21,845 nucleotides of DNA. Origin: Desulfobacterales bacterium (GTDB lineage: Bacteria > Desulfobacterota > Desulfobacteria > Desulfobacterales > RPRI01). This document shows, piece after piece, positions 7,363 through 15,136 of the stretch. The DNA is taken from the NCBI GenBank assembly GCA_020052975.1, contig JAGVOC010000220.1, forward strand, positions 1 through 21,845, in the 5' to 3' direction. Position numbers and translations under genes: made by a program. Below the pieces are notes generated by a model. It had not been told where the DNA came from. It saw only the letters and a list, made by a program, of their open reading frames with translations, and searched no databases. Within the stretch, counting starts at the first letter, position 1, and each line of letters starts with the position of its first letter.

Positions 7363-9417
7363 TCAAAACTCATAACCCACACTGAAAAAGACGGACAGCC
7401 CGGCACCTGGATAAGAACAGAGTGTTCCTGTACCGGTATAATCATAGAAAGTATTTACATAGGTTTCGTATCCCTTATCAAACAGGTTATTGCCCGTAAG
7501 GGTAGCTATCCAGTGGTCATATAAACGCTGCTCAATCTTAAGATCCACCGTCCAATAGGAATCCAGGGTCCGGGAAGGATTGATATCGGTGTCTTTATCA
7601 TATTTTCCGGGTCGCTTACCCACATAATTAGCCGTGGCAGTTGCATTGAGACCGAATTCAGTCCAATAGGTCAGACTCCCTTTGAACTGGTCATCAGGAG
7701 TATACAGCGCCTGACGTTTAGCACCATCTTTTTTGTTTTCTATCGCGTCAGTGTTTGTGTAGCTAATGGCCAAAGTCAAATTATAAAACGGTCCTATTTT
7801 TGTTCCAAGTTCCCAACCATCAGCCTCATAGCTATCAAGGTTTTGCGGTCTATAGAAGAAACTGCTGTCAGGAACCCAGCGAATCTTATTGTCAATATCC
7901 CATTTAAAATACGAAAAGGTGATGAATATTTTTTTATTGAAGAACGTTTGTTCAGCCGTTGCGTCTGTATGCCATCCTGTTTCAGGCTTTAGATTGGGAT
8001 TGCCTTCAGTTCCCATTCCCCAACCCCAGTCTTCATGAGGCCAGAAAAGGTCGTTAGGTGTCGGCGCCTTAAAATGCTTTCCTCGACTAAATTTCAGGGC
8101 TGTATCTTTAAATGGGTTGACAATCAGACCAAAACGGGGAATATCTTCATATCCGAAAGTAGAATGGTCTTCGTGTCTTAAGCCGGCCAGTGCTTTTAAA
8201 TACTTGCTGGGACGATACTGGGCTTCTGCATACGCGCCCTTGGTGTAAAGGTGAGCCTTAGTCGTGGAGCGTGTATCAGATTGCCGGTTGCCGTTGTCGT
8301 TCAGCGTAACACTTTTATTTTTCCAGTCGTAACCCTTGTATTCCGCGCCTATCAGGAGATTTGCACCATCAAAAGGTCTCAGATCCAGATTCCCTTCAAC
8401 GCCCGTTACTTCATTGGTCGTCCACGTTTCCTGACCCGGCACACCTCCCGTCCAGGAATCATAGTAACGCATAAAGTTATAATTCTCCGTATGTGTATAG
8501 TCGCCCTTGAAGTTCAAACCAAGCCATTTCAAAGGATCGCTTTTTACCTGGAAAACGACGTGACCATCTTTATCACCGCCTTCATCAAGCGTACTCGCTG
8601 CGTCACTGCTATAAACCTGCACTCCCTTAGCATAAAAATTTTTTGTTCCGGGAGGCGGTTCGACGCCAGGTCTGCCGTATTCCCGGTCAATGTAATCACC
8701 ATAGAGGCTCACATCCAGAATGTCTCCTTTATCGTAAATCAACTTGAGAGAAGCATCATTATGGGTAAGGTTGCTGTTGTCTCGAAAACCATCGGTTTCC
8801 TTTCGACCCGCTGTTAAATAGTACCCAAAATTCTCTGTAAGAAACATTCCTTGTTCGGCCGATAACTGATAAGTATCCTGAGTACCATATCCGGCGGTTG
8901 CTTTGAGATCCATCTTGTCACGTTTCGGTCGTTTGGTTATAATGTTTACGGTTCCTCCCATAGCTCCCGAACCATAGAGAAGAGACCCTGACCCTTTCAC
9001 CACTTCAATGCGTTCGATACTGTTCAGGGGAATTCGTGCCACATCCGCTACACCTAGCGACGGAGAGTTAACATTCACCCCATTCACGAATACCTGTGTT
9101 GCGTCACCACCCATACCTCGAAAGTGAATTTCTTGAGAAGCTCCGCCGTAATTTCCATACGTTCTCAAGTCTGTGCCCAGTTCATTTGCCAGAAGTTCCC
9201 CAATAGTTTTAGCCGCAGACGTCTCTATATCAGTTTCGTCCATGATGATAACCGCATTGGGGATGTCCTTCCGCTTCTCCGGGGTCTTTGTTGCGGTCAC
9301 CACAACCTCCGGCAGTGTGGCCATCCGGACATCTTCCTTTTTATCTGTTTCTGCAAGACAGATCCCCGGCAAAAGCAGAAGCGCAAAAAATACTAATACT
9401 TTCAAACGCTTAAACAT
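7363..9417 (-). CDS. btuB: TonB-dependent outer-membrane corrinoid receptor, BtuB-like
   Basis: A 684-residue outer-membrane beta-barrel receptor. The signal peptide (FKRLKVLVFFALLLLPG) is probably cleaved after CLA at residue 22. A TonB box LPEVVVTATKT follows at 35-45, then a plug domain (IHFRGMGGDATQVFVNG, IERIEVVKGSGSLLYGSGAMGG), many alternating barrel strands, and a terminal YEF ending in the aromatic residue typical of barrel proteins. The ribosome site AAAGGAG precedes the ATG by 8 bases. The gene sits directly behind a cobalamin riboswitch and ahead of cobalamin assembly genes, so the ligand is almost certainly a corrinoid. ExbB at the end of the unit fits its energy supply. Confidence 0.93.
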   Translation of the reverse strand: MFKRLKVLVFFALLLLPGICLAETDKKEDVRMATLPEVVVTATKTPEKRKDIPNAVIIMDETDIETSAAKTIGELLANELGTDLRTYGNYGGASQEIHFRGMGGDATQVFVNGVNVNSPSLGVADVARIPLNSIERIEVVKGSGSLLYGSGAMGGTVNIITKRPKRDKMDLKATAGYGTQDTYQLSAEQGMFLTENFGYYLTAGRKETDGFRDNSNLTHNDASLKLIYDKGDILDVSLYGDYIDREYGRPGVEPPPGTKNFYAKGVQVYSSDAASTLDEGGDKDGHVVFQVKSDPLKWLGLNFKGDYTHTENYNFMRYYDSWTGGVPGQETWTTNEVTGVEGNLDLRPFDGANLLIGAEYKGYDWKNKSVTLNDNGNRQSDTRSTTKAHLYTKGAYAEAQYRPSKYLKALAGLRHEDHSTFGYEDIPRFGLIVNPFKDTALKFSRGKHFKAPTPNDLFWPHEDWGWGMGTEGNPNLKPETGWHTDATAEQTFFNKKIFITFSYFKWDIDNKIRWVPDSSFFYRPQNLDSYEADGWELGTKIGPFYNLTLAISYTNTDAIENKKDGAKRQALYTPDDQFKGSLTYWTEFGLNATATANYVGKRPGKYDKDTDINPSRTLDSYWTVDLKIEQRLYDHWIATLTGNNLFDKGYETYVNTFYDYTGTGTLCSYPGAGLSVFFSVGYEF

Positions 9418-9466
9418 GATGCTTTCTCCTTTCCCAAATTAAAAAAGTTAATCTGGGTCCGGGCAT

Positions 9467-9500
9467 AAAAAAACCCGGACCGAAATGAATCGATCCGGGG
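9467..9500 (-). terminator. intrinsic terminator downstream of the cobalamin riboswitch
   Basis: On the minus strand CCCGGATC (9499-9492) pairs with GGTCCGGG (9481-9474), including one G-U pair, around a 10-base loop. Seven T's (9473-9467) follow immediately. It lies between the riboswitch and btuB, so it is the likely expression platform. A competing upstream CCGGGG (9540-9535) could pair with CCCCGG of the 5' arm as antiterminator. Confidence 0.8.
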
Positions 9501-9559
9501 ATTTCCCATTTTTATCCTCTGATCAGACAGAATACCCCGGTCCTCGGAGGGCATTCACA

Positions 9560-9770
9560 AATTCAGGCAGGTTTTCTGACTTACGGATCATCCTACTTGC
9601 CGCACCTTCCCGAACCTTAAAACAGCCAGTGGTTTAATGCGGTTTTCGTCCCCGATTACAGCGGCGGGCCCGTCCCCGATTTTAACGAGGTTCCCTGTTA
9701 TGCTTAAACGATACCCTTGCATAACACCCCCTTTTGCCCGATTACCGCGTCAGGTTCAAATTTCAATCCT
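9560..9770 (-). ncRNA. cobalamin (adenosylcobalamin) riboswitch
   Basis: The minus strand shows the conserved order of a B12 riboswitch: TAACAGGGAA, then GCCCGCCGCTGTAATCGGGG, then CCACTG, GGGAAGG, CAAGTAGGATGATCC, and finally the B12 box AAGTCAGAAAACCTGCC (about 9582-9566). The 5' and 3' limits are estimated from possible P1 pairing of AAATTTG with GAATTTG. Such elements bind adenosylcobalamin and reduce expression of transport and synthesis genes. The downstream terminator and the following btuB fit this role and imply control of the whole btuB-to-exbB unit. Confidence 0.93.
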
Positions 9771-9878
9771 CGAAATACTCAATGTATTCCTGTGGTTGAT
9801 ATTTTCGCCTTCCTTGTACTTGGCCAAAATTGGATGTTCTTCAACGGTATCGACGTACAAGCGCCTGAACAATTATGT

Positions 9879-9907
9879 TTGTTATATATTTATATTTTCA
9901 AAGTCAA
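9879..9907 (-). promoter_or_regulatory. candidate sigma-70 promoter for the riboswitch-btuB unit
   Basis: On the minus strand TTGACT (9907-9902) is followed by an AT-rich spacer. TAACAA lies at 17 bases spacing, or TATAAC at 15 bases. It lies about 110 bases upstream of the riboswitch. Position and -35 match are good; the -10 is ambiguous. Confidence 0.5.
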
Positions 9908-9920
9908 TACATAAAATAAC

Positions 9921-9985
9921 AGGGAGCAGGGATAGGGGATCAGGGGTCACGAACATCGAACTTTGAAGTATGAACTACGAAACAT
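9921..9985 (+). repeat. intergenic repeat, G-rich block followed by GAA/TTC-rich block (copy A)
   Basis: Between btuD and the btuB promoter lies a stretch with tandem CAGGGA-like units followed by GAACATCGAAC and further GAA/TTC-type words. The gap between aroB' and pheA (18682-18770) has the same order in the opposite orientation, sharing CAGGGAT and GAACATCG. The two look like copies of one dispersed, degenerate repeat. No coding potential is seen. Confidence 0.5.
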
Positions 9986-9996
9986 AAACCAGAAAC

Positions 9997-10800
9997 CTAA
10001 TCTTTTATTTTCATGAGTCTTTCCGGTACCGGTGTTACGCGCGGGAATCTGCCGAGAGGACTCTCATCTACCAATAGCGTGCATCCGTAAGCCGCTTCAA
10101 GGGTTTGAAACGTCAGCACTTCACCAGGTTTCCCCCGGCTTACAATTTGACCTTCCTTTAAAAGGAGCAGGGTTCTGCCGTACATGGCGGCAAGATTCAC
10201 ATCGTGTGACACCATAACAACTGTAATATCTTTTTCCTTTTGTAATTTTTCCATAAGATCCATGATCCGGGTCTGGTGTGCAAGATCAAGAGATGCGGTC
10301 GGCTCGTCAAGAAGAATAATTTGAGTCTCTTGGCAAATCGCCCTTGCAATGAAAACACGCTGACATTCACCACCGCTTAACTGATGTGTTTTACGATGAG
10401 CCAAATGTTCCAATCCGGTAAATTCCATAGCCTGTTTTGCTATCACCAGATCTTTTTCTTTCTCCAGGCCAAGCATCCCCAAATGGGGCGAACGCCCCAT
10501 CAGCACCACTTCAGATACAGTAAACGGAAAATCGATCGGAACAGTCTGAGGCACATAAGCAATTTTTCTGGCCAACGCTTTACGGGTATAATTTTTTATG
10601 GGGTTTCCGAACAGTTCAATCTGACCATCACTGGCGCTTATAATACCTGCAAATAAACGGAGCAATGTAGTTTTGCCGGAGCCGTTTGGACCTATAATAA
10701 TGAAAAAATCACCTCTTTGAATATGAAAAGAAAGGTTTTTGAGTATTGAGGTGTTTCCGTATGAATAATTCAGATTGTTGACGCTAATTGCCGGGTTCAT
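9997..10800 (-). CDS. btuD: corrinoid/siderophore-type ABC transporter ATP-binding protein
   Basis: This 267-residue ABC ATPase of the FecCD/BtuCD class has Walker A GPNGSGKT at 37-44, Q-loop YVPQT near 82-86, signature LSGGECQRV at 141-149, Walker B IILLDEP with Glu 166, D-loop SLD, and the switch His 199 in VSHD. It supplies the ATP-driven power stroke for the BtuC permease. The ATG overlaps the btuC stop as ATGA. Members for heme, iron-siderophore and B12 are hard to separate by sequence. B12 is chosen because the next unit is riboswitch-btuB and assembly genes. Confidence 0.88.
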   Translation of the reverse strand: MNPAISVNNLNYSYGNTSILKNLSFHIQRGDFFIIIGPNGSGKTTLLRLFAGIISASDGQIELFGNPIKNYTRKALARKIAYVPQTVPIDFPFTVSEVVLMGRSPHLGMLGLEKEKDLVIAKQAMEFTGLEHLAHRKTHQLSGGECQRVFIARAICQETQIILLDEPTASLDLAHQTRIMDLMEKLQKEKDITVVMVSHDVNLAAMYGRTLLLLKEGQIVSRGKPGEVLTFQTLEAAYGCTLLVDESPLGRFPRVTPVPERLMKIKD

Positions 10801-11798
10801 TGCCGGGACCTTTTAAGTAAAAATATAAACAAGGGGGCACCGATAAGAGCTGTAATAACACCGGCCGGAATTTCCCCCTGTGAGGGAAGAATTTTAGCCA
10901 GAAGATCGCAAACAACCATGTACGCGCCGCCGCCTAGTACACATGCCGGCACCAGAATGCGATGATCGGAACCCAAAATAAGCCGGAACAGATGAGGTAT
11001 GACCAGCCCAACAAATCCTATCAGGCCGCAATAACTGACAGTTGTGCTGACCATGAAGGAAGTGGTGATGAGCAGAGTAAGGGTCACGATCTTTACATTT
11101 ACTCCCATGGTTTGAGCCATATCTCTCCCCATAAGGAGCAGGTTCATTATATTTGAAAGCCAGAAAATAAGAATAAAACAGGGCAGGAGGGCCGCCGCAA
11201 GGAAACAAACCTGTTCGATATCGGCTGTTGACAAGTCTCCCATAAGCCAGAACATTATATTATGCAGCCGGGCATCTCGTGTCATAGAGATCAGAAACAT
11301 AATTACAGCCGAACAAAAAGCATTGACCATAACGCCGGATAGAAGAAGTGAGTCCTTTTTTAAAACGGCCTGCCCCGGTGACATTATAAGGAGCATGACC
11401 AGAGTGCCAATACTTCCGGTGAAAGCCATGATACTGACACCCGGAAAATATGATAACCCAATAATAATCCCAAGAATGGCTCCAATTGCGGACCCACCGG
11501 AAATACCGAGTATGTAAGGTTCCGCTAAAGGATTTCGCAGAAGCGCCTGAAAAACAAGCCCCCCTAAAGAAAGGGTTGCTCCGACCAGTGCCGCCAGTAT
11601 CACACGGGGTAAGCGGATCCTCCAGATGATTGCTTCCAGAACAGAATCCGCGCTTTTGTTCATCAGCAGTGTCCGCCATACATCGCTGAAGTTACTCCCG
11701 GTTGATCCGATGGAAATTCCCAGAAACATGACTCCGGCAAGCAGAATCGACAGGACAAGGGCAACAAGCAGAAGCCGTTTCAGAAAATGGAATTTCAT
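10797..11798 (-). CDS. btuC: corrinoid ABC transporter permease, FecCD/BtuC family
   Basis: This 333-residue, roughly ten-helix permease contains RLPRVILAALVGATLSLGG, FQALLRNPLAEPYILGISGG, and the later GLIGFVGLVIPHLFR, which are classic FecCD-family motifs. It forms the inner-membrane channel for substrate handed over by the periplasmic binding protein. It starts 2 bases after the btuF stop and overlaps btuD by 4 bases, so the three are translated together. Length is normal. Confidence 0.9.
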   Translation of the reverse strand: MKFHFLKRLLLVALVLSILLAGVMFLGISIGSTGSNFSDVWRTLLMNKSADSVLEAIIWRIRLPRVILAALVGATLSLGGLVFQALLRNPLAEPYILGISGGSAIGAILGIIIGLSYFPGVSIMAFTGSIGTLVMLLIMSPGQAVLKKDSLLLSGVMVNAFCSAVIMFLISMTRDARLHNIMFWLMGDLSTADIEQVCFLAAALLPCFILIFWLSNIMNLLLMGRDMAQTMGVNVKIVTLTLLITTSFMVSTTVSYCGLIGFVGLVIPHLFRLILGSDHRILVPACVLGGGAYMVVCDLLAKILPSQGEIPAGVITALIGAPLFIFLLKRSRQ

Positions 11799-11800
11799 AG

Positions 11801-12703
11801 CTATTTCTTATCTCCGGACAGCCCGGGATGAATCAATTTAACCAGCATCTCCAGTCCATCAATAAGGCGGGGTGACGGACGGTCAAAGAGATCGGAATTT
11901 GCATTATAGATACGCTTATTGTGAACCGCCGGAATCTGCGGCCATTTATTCCATTCGGCCAGGACCTGTTCAAATACATCGCTTCTTTCCATTGAGGTGA
12001 TAATGACAACCTCCGGGGAAAGGGCGATTAGTTGTTCCCGGCTGAAACGCGGGTAGGGTGTGTCTCCGGCAGTCACGTTGATACCGCCGGACAGCATAAT
12101 AAGTTCATGGATATATGTCCGGGTGCCTACAGATACAATAGGCGCTGCACCAATCTGGAAAAAAACCCGGGGCCTGTGTGACGTTCTCTCAACAAGAGCC
12201 CTGACATGCATGATCCTGGATCGCATCTTTTGAACCAGAATATCGGCCCTCTCACCTGCACCAAGAATGTTGCCGATCGCAAGGATTGTTTCCATGACTG
12301 ATTCCAGATTTCTCGGATCCACGGCATAAACCGGTATCCCGAAAGATTCCAGCCGATCTATTACGTTTTTCGGGTTTCCGTCTTTTATTGCAATACACAG
12401 GTCAGGTTTTAAGGATACGATTTTTTCGAGATCCAGCCCGACGTATGAGCCAACTTTGGGAAGCAGCTTTGCTTCAATTGGAAAATCGCAATGGAGTGTC
12501 ACCCCTTTTAAGCGATTTTCGCTATTCAGGGCAAAAATGATTTCGGTAATATTTGGCGCCAGCGATATAACCCGTTGCGGGTTTTCCGGGATAAGCACTT
12601 TTCGTCCCAGCTTATCAGTAACAATACCGGCTGTGGCAGGGAGTTCTCCAAAACAGAGCCAGATGAAAATCATGAAAATATTGATCAGACTCCGGAATTT
12701 CAT
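11801..12703 (-). CDS. btuF: periplasmic corrinoid-binding protein, BtuF family
   Basis: About 300 residues with an N-terminal hydrophobic signal segment (SLINIFMIFIWLCFG) and no clear lipobox. The class III periplasmic-binding fold is recognisable from GRKVLIPENPQRVISLAPNI near the mature N-terminus, LKPDLCIA, the long central helix, and a C-terminal half with PYPRFSREQL and SPRLIDGLEML. BtuF delivers corrinoid to BtuCD. The ATG at 12703 lies 4 bases after the tyrA stop and has GGTGAA about 10 bases upstream. An ATG at 12721 inside tyrA is the alternative. No promoter or riboswitch is seen before it, so it appears to be read through from the aromatic operon. Confidence 0.86.
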   Translation of the reverse strand: MKFRSLINIFMIFIWLCFGELPATAGIVTDKLGRKVLIPENPQRVISLAPNITEIIFALNSENRLKGVTLHCDFPIEAKLLPKVGSYVGLDLEKIVSLKPDLCIAIKDGNPKNVIDRLESFGIPVYAVDPRNLESVMETILAIGNILGAGERADILVQKMRSRIMHVRALVERTSHRPRVFFQIGAAPIVSVGTRTYIHELIMLSGGINVTAGDTPYPRFSREQLIALSPEVVIITSMERSDVFEQVLAEWNKWPQIPAVHNKRIYNANSDLFDRPSPRLIDGLEMLVKLIHPGLSGDKK

Positions 12704-12707
12704 GTGT

Positions 12708-13547
12708 TCACTGTTCACCATAAAGGGCGTTTATAAGCTTATTGCTTTCTTTGAGAGAATCCCGGCAGGAGTCTTTGAAAAAATCCCAGACACTTTCGAG
12801 AAAAAGCAATCCTTTTTCATCCTGACCAGATAAAAGGGAGTCTCTTCCTTCATCAACAATTGATAAAAATAGATCAAGTACATCACTAAAATGTATGTTC
12901 TTGCTGATAAGGCTTTGATAGAGGCCAAGGTCCTGGGCGAAAAGACGTCCGATAAGGTCATAATTAATTTTAAAAACAGGGGTGGAGCAGGAAAGTGCGA
13001 TATTATGACTCATATTCATTTTCTGAAGCGTCCGCCCCATGCAAATTGCAAGAAAATGGGTAAGTCCCTGAACTATGGCCATATGCCGGTCATGCGACGA
13101 AGGATCCATGAGGCTGACAACAGCACCTTTTGAAGTATATTCATCTTCAAGCCATTTCAGCCGTCGCTCCCCTCTGCCAGGACATAATATAACGTTCTGA
13201 CCTTTTATGGAATCTGTAAAGGGTCCGAATAACGGATGTGTGCCTATTACATCGGCTTCAGTATTATCAAGCATATTTTTTACTGCCGCTTCCTTCAACG
13301 AACAAAGATCCATCAAAAGCTGATCTTTGCGCAGGAGAGGACCTATTTGTCCTGAAATTGCAGTTACAGCATCAAGAGGAACACTCAGGATAACTACATC
13401 GCATTCTTTTATTATGTCTGTGTAAGTAATTTCGGTTTTTCGGCCTGAAACCAGAACCATGTACCCGGCATCGGAAAAGAAATCCCTGAACCACCTTCCC
13501 ATGCTTCCCGTTCCGCCGATTATACCTATTGATATCCCTTTTCTCAT
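12708..13547 (-). CDS. tyrA: prephenate dehydrogenase (tyrosine branch)
   Basis: This 279-residue NAD(P)-dependent dehydrogenase has a Rossmann GGTGSMG at 11-17, SVPLDAV at 55-61, DLCSLKE at 80-86 and the substrate-binding HPLFGP at 104-109. It oxidatively decarboxylates prephenate (or arogenate) towards tyrosine. There is no fused chorismate mutase and no ACT domain, so feedback control would have to act elsewhere. The ATG overlaps the aroC stop as ATGA, placing it firmly in the aromatic operon. Whether prephenate or arogenate is preferred cannot be read from the sequence. Confidence 0.9.
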   Translation of the reverse strand: MRKGISIGIIGGTGSMGRWFRDFFSDAGYMVLVSGRKTEITYTDIIKECDVVILSVPLDAVTAISGQIGPLLRKDQLLMDLCSLKEAAVKNMLDNTEADVIGTHPLFGPFTDSIKGQNVILCPGRGERRLKWLEDEYTSKGAVVSLMDPSSHDRHMAIVQGLTHFLAICMGRTLQKMNMSHNIALSCSTPVFKINYDLIGRLFAQDLGLYQSLISKNIHFSDVLDLFLSIVDEGRDSLLSGQDEKGLLFLESVWDFFKDSCRDSLKESNKLINALYGEQ

Positions 13548-14599
13548 CTGCCGATGGCTCTCTGTCTCAACAGATGATCGGCCAGAACAAGGCTTACCAT
13601 CGATTCACAGACCACATTAATCCTCGGTATTGCTGAAACATCATGCCGTCCTTTTACGGATATGGATCTTTCGTGCCCTGACAGATCAACAGTCTTCTGT
13701 TCAATAGCAATAGACGGAATAGGTTTTACGGCAATCCGTATCACAATATCATCTCCGTTGGATATTCCGGCAAGAATCCCGCCGGAATTATTGGTCGAAA
13801 AACCTTCCGGAGTTATAGGGTCGTTATTTTCGGAACCTGTCATTGATGCGGCTTTAAAACCGGATCCGATCTCAACCCCCTTGACGGCGCCTATGCTCAT
13901 CAAGCCTTTCGCTATATCGGCATCAAGCTTGTCAAAAACAGGTTCACCAAGGCCGGCAGGAACTCCTCTAGCCGTTATTTCCACAATGCCTCCGATGGAG
14001 TCGCCTTTTTTTTTAACGTCATTTACACGTTTTTCCATTTTAAGAGCAGCCTTCATATCGGGGCAGAAAAACATGTTTCCGGATACGGCGTCATGGTCAC
14101 GCGCTCCTGCTTTGATTCCTCCAAGCTCAATTGTATACGCGCATACGGTTATCTTCTCACGCCCTAGCAGTGCTTTTGCAACCGCACCGGCAGCCACCCT
14201 CGCAACCGTCTCCCTTGCCGAAGCCCTTCCTCCACCCCTCCAGTCTCTTATTCCATATTTGGCCTGGTACGTTATATCTCCTTGCCCAGGCCTGAAAATA
14301 TCCGCATATTTTTTGTACGATTCTGAATCAGCATCGCTGTTCCTTACCATTATCATAATGGGAGTCCCGGTTGTCATCCCGTTGAAAACGCCCGACATGA
14401 TGATTGCCTTGTCCGGTTCCTTTCTCGAGGTACTCGCCGGCGACCCTCCGGGCTTCCTCCTGTCCAGCATATCCTGAACAGCCGATTCATCTATCGGAAT
14501 TTTCGGAGGGCATCCGTCTATGACGACGCCCACGGCCTCCCCATGGGATTCTCCCCAAGTTGTTATTCTGAACAATGTTCCGAATGAGTTTCCCGGCAT
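13544..14599 (-). CDS. aroC: chorismate synthase
   Basis: This 351-residue FMN-dependent enzyme converts EPSP to chorismate. The start MPGNSFGTLFRITTWGESHG carries the conserved active-site His 19. Later come RRKPGGSP, SGVFNGMTTGTPI, KYGIRDWRGGGRASARET (114-131) and NDPITPEGFSTNNSGGILAGI. Where the family usually has R-P-[GS]-H-A-D this protein reads RPGQGD (103-108), replacing the second conserved His with Gln 106. All other signatures are intact and the gene is full length, so it is probably active. The ATG overlaps the aroK stop (TAATG). Confidence 0.95.
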   Translation of the reverse strand: MPGNSFGTLFRITTWGESHGEAVGVVIDGCPPKIPIDESAVQDMLDRRKPGGSPASTSRKEPDKAIIMSGVFNGMTTGTPIMIMVRNSDADSESYKKYADIFRPGQGDITYQAKYGIRDWRGGGRASARETVARVAAGAVAKALLGREKITVCAYTIELGGIKAGARDHDAVSGNMFFCPDMKAALKMEKRVNDVKKKGDSIGGIVEITARGVPAGLGEPVFDKLDADIAKGLMSIGAVKGVEIGSGFKAASMTGSENNDPITPEGFSTNNSGGILAGISNGDDIVIRIAVKPIPSIAIEQKTVDLSGHERSISVKGRHDVSAIPRINVVCESMVSLVLADHLLRQRAIGR

Positions 14600-15129
14600 T
14601 ATCGTTTTTCCTTAACAGTTTCTATCAGTTTTATAATGTCCCGGCATACACCGCTTATATCAATATAATCCGTATCAATATAAAAATCCATCCCCTCTTC
14701 ATAAAATCGATTACGGGCCAATAATATTTCGTCAATCTCTCCGGACGTTCCTTTTACGGTTAGGGCCGGTCTGAAGTCTTTTGTTCCATGATCCTTTTTT
14801 ATTCTTTCTCTTATCGTCAAAGGTGCTGCCCTGAGCCACACAACAATGCCCGTTTTTTTCATACACTCTACATTACCACTATCAAGAACCGCTCCTCCGC
14901 CTGTTGCAACAACATGTTTTTCGAGCGCAGAAAGTTCCCTGATGATATTTTTCTCAATTCTCCGGAATTCGTCCCATCCTGACGTTTCAACAATTTCAGA
15001 AATTGATCTTTGGGTGCGCTTAACAAGTTCGGCATCGGTGTCTGTGAATTTCATGCCAAGATTTGCGGCAAGAAGCCTTCCCACCGAACTCTTCCCGGTG
15101 CAGCGGTATCCTATAAGATATATGTTCAT
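14599..15129 (-). CDS. aroK: shikimate kinase
   Basis: This 176-residue P-loop kinase phosphorylates the 3-hydroxyl of shikimate. Walker A GYRCTGKSS is at 7-15, the substrate Asp is in FTDTDAEL (28-35), and FRRIE (55-59), GGG (77-79) and the lid Arg in DFRPALT are all in place. It follows aroA after 7 bases and overlaps aroC. It is a bacterial-type kinase, not the GHMP-type archaeal shikimate kinase, although the first two pathway steps here are archaeal-type. Confidence 0.93.
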   Translation of the reverse strand: MNIYLIGYRCTGKSSVGRLLAANLGMKFTDTDAELVKRTQRSISEIVETSGWDEFRRIEKNIIRELSALEKHVVATGGGAVLDSGNVECMKKTGIVVWLRAAPLTIRERIKKDHGTKDFRPALTVKGTSGEIDEILLARNRFYEEGMDFYIDTDYIDISGVCRDIIKLIETVKEKR

Positions 15130-15136
15130 ACCAGCT

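Noticed and set aside
8251..8817. 188-codon plus-strand open frame opposite btuB
   Set aside because: Antisense of the barrel region of btuB with no recognisable motif.
9560..9770. CRISPR-like or tandem repeat explanation for the btuB upstream region
   Set aside because: No regularly spaced repeats; the conserved B12 box and core segments explain the region as a cobalamin riboswitch.
9637..9966. plus-strand open frame across the riboswitch region
   Set aside because: It overlaps a well-supported structured RNA on the opposite strand and shows no protein family signal.
13662..14477. 271-codon plus-strand open frame opposite aroC
   Set aside because: It is the antisense shadow of a convincing aroC gene, has no family similarity and no ribosome site of note; long shadows arise from codon bias.
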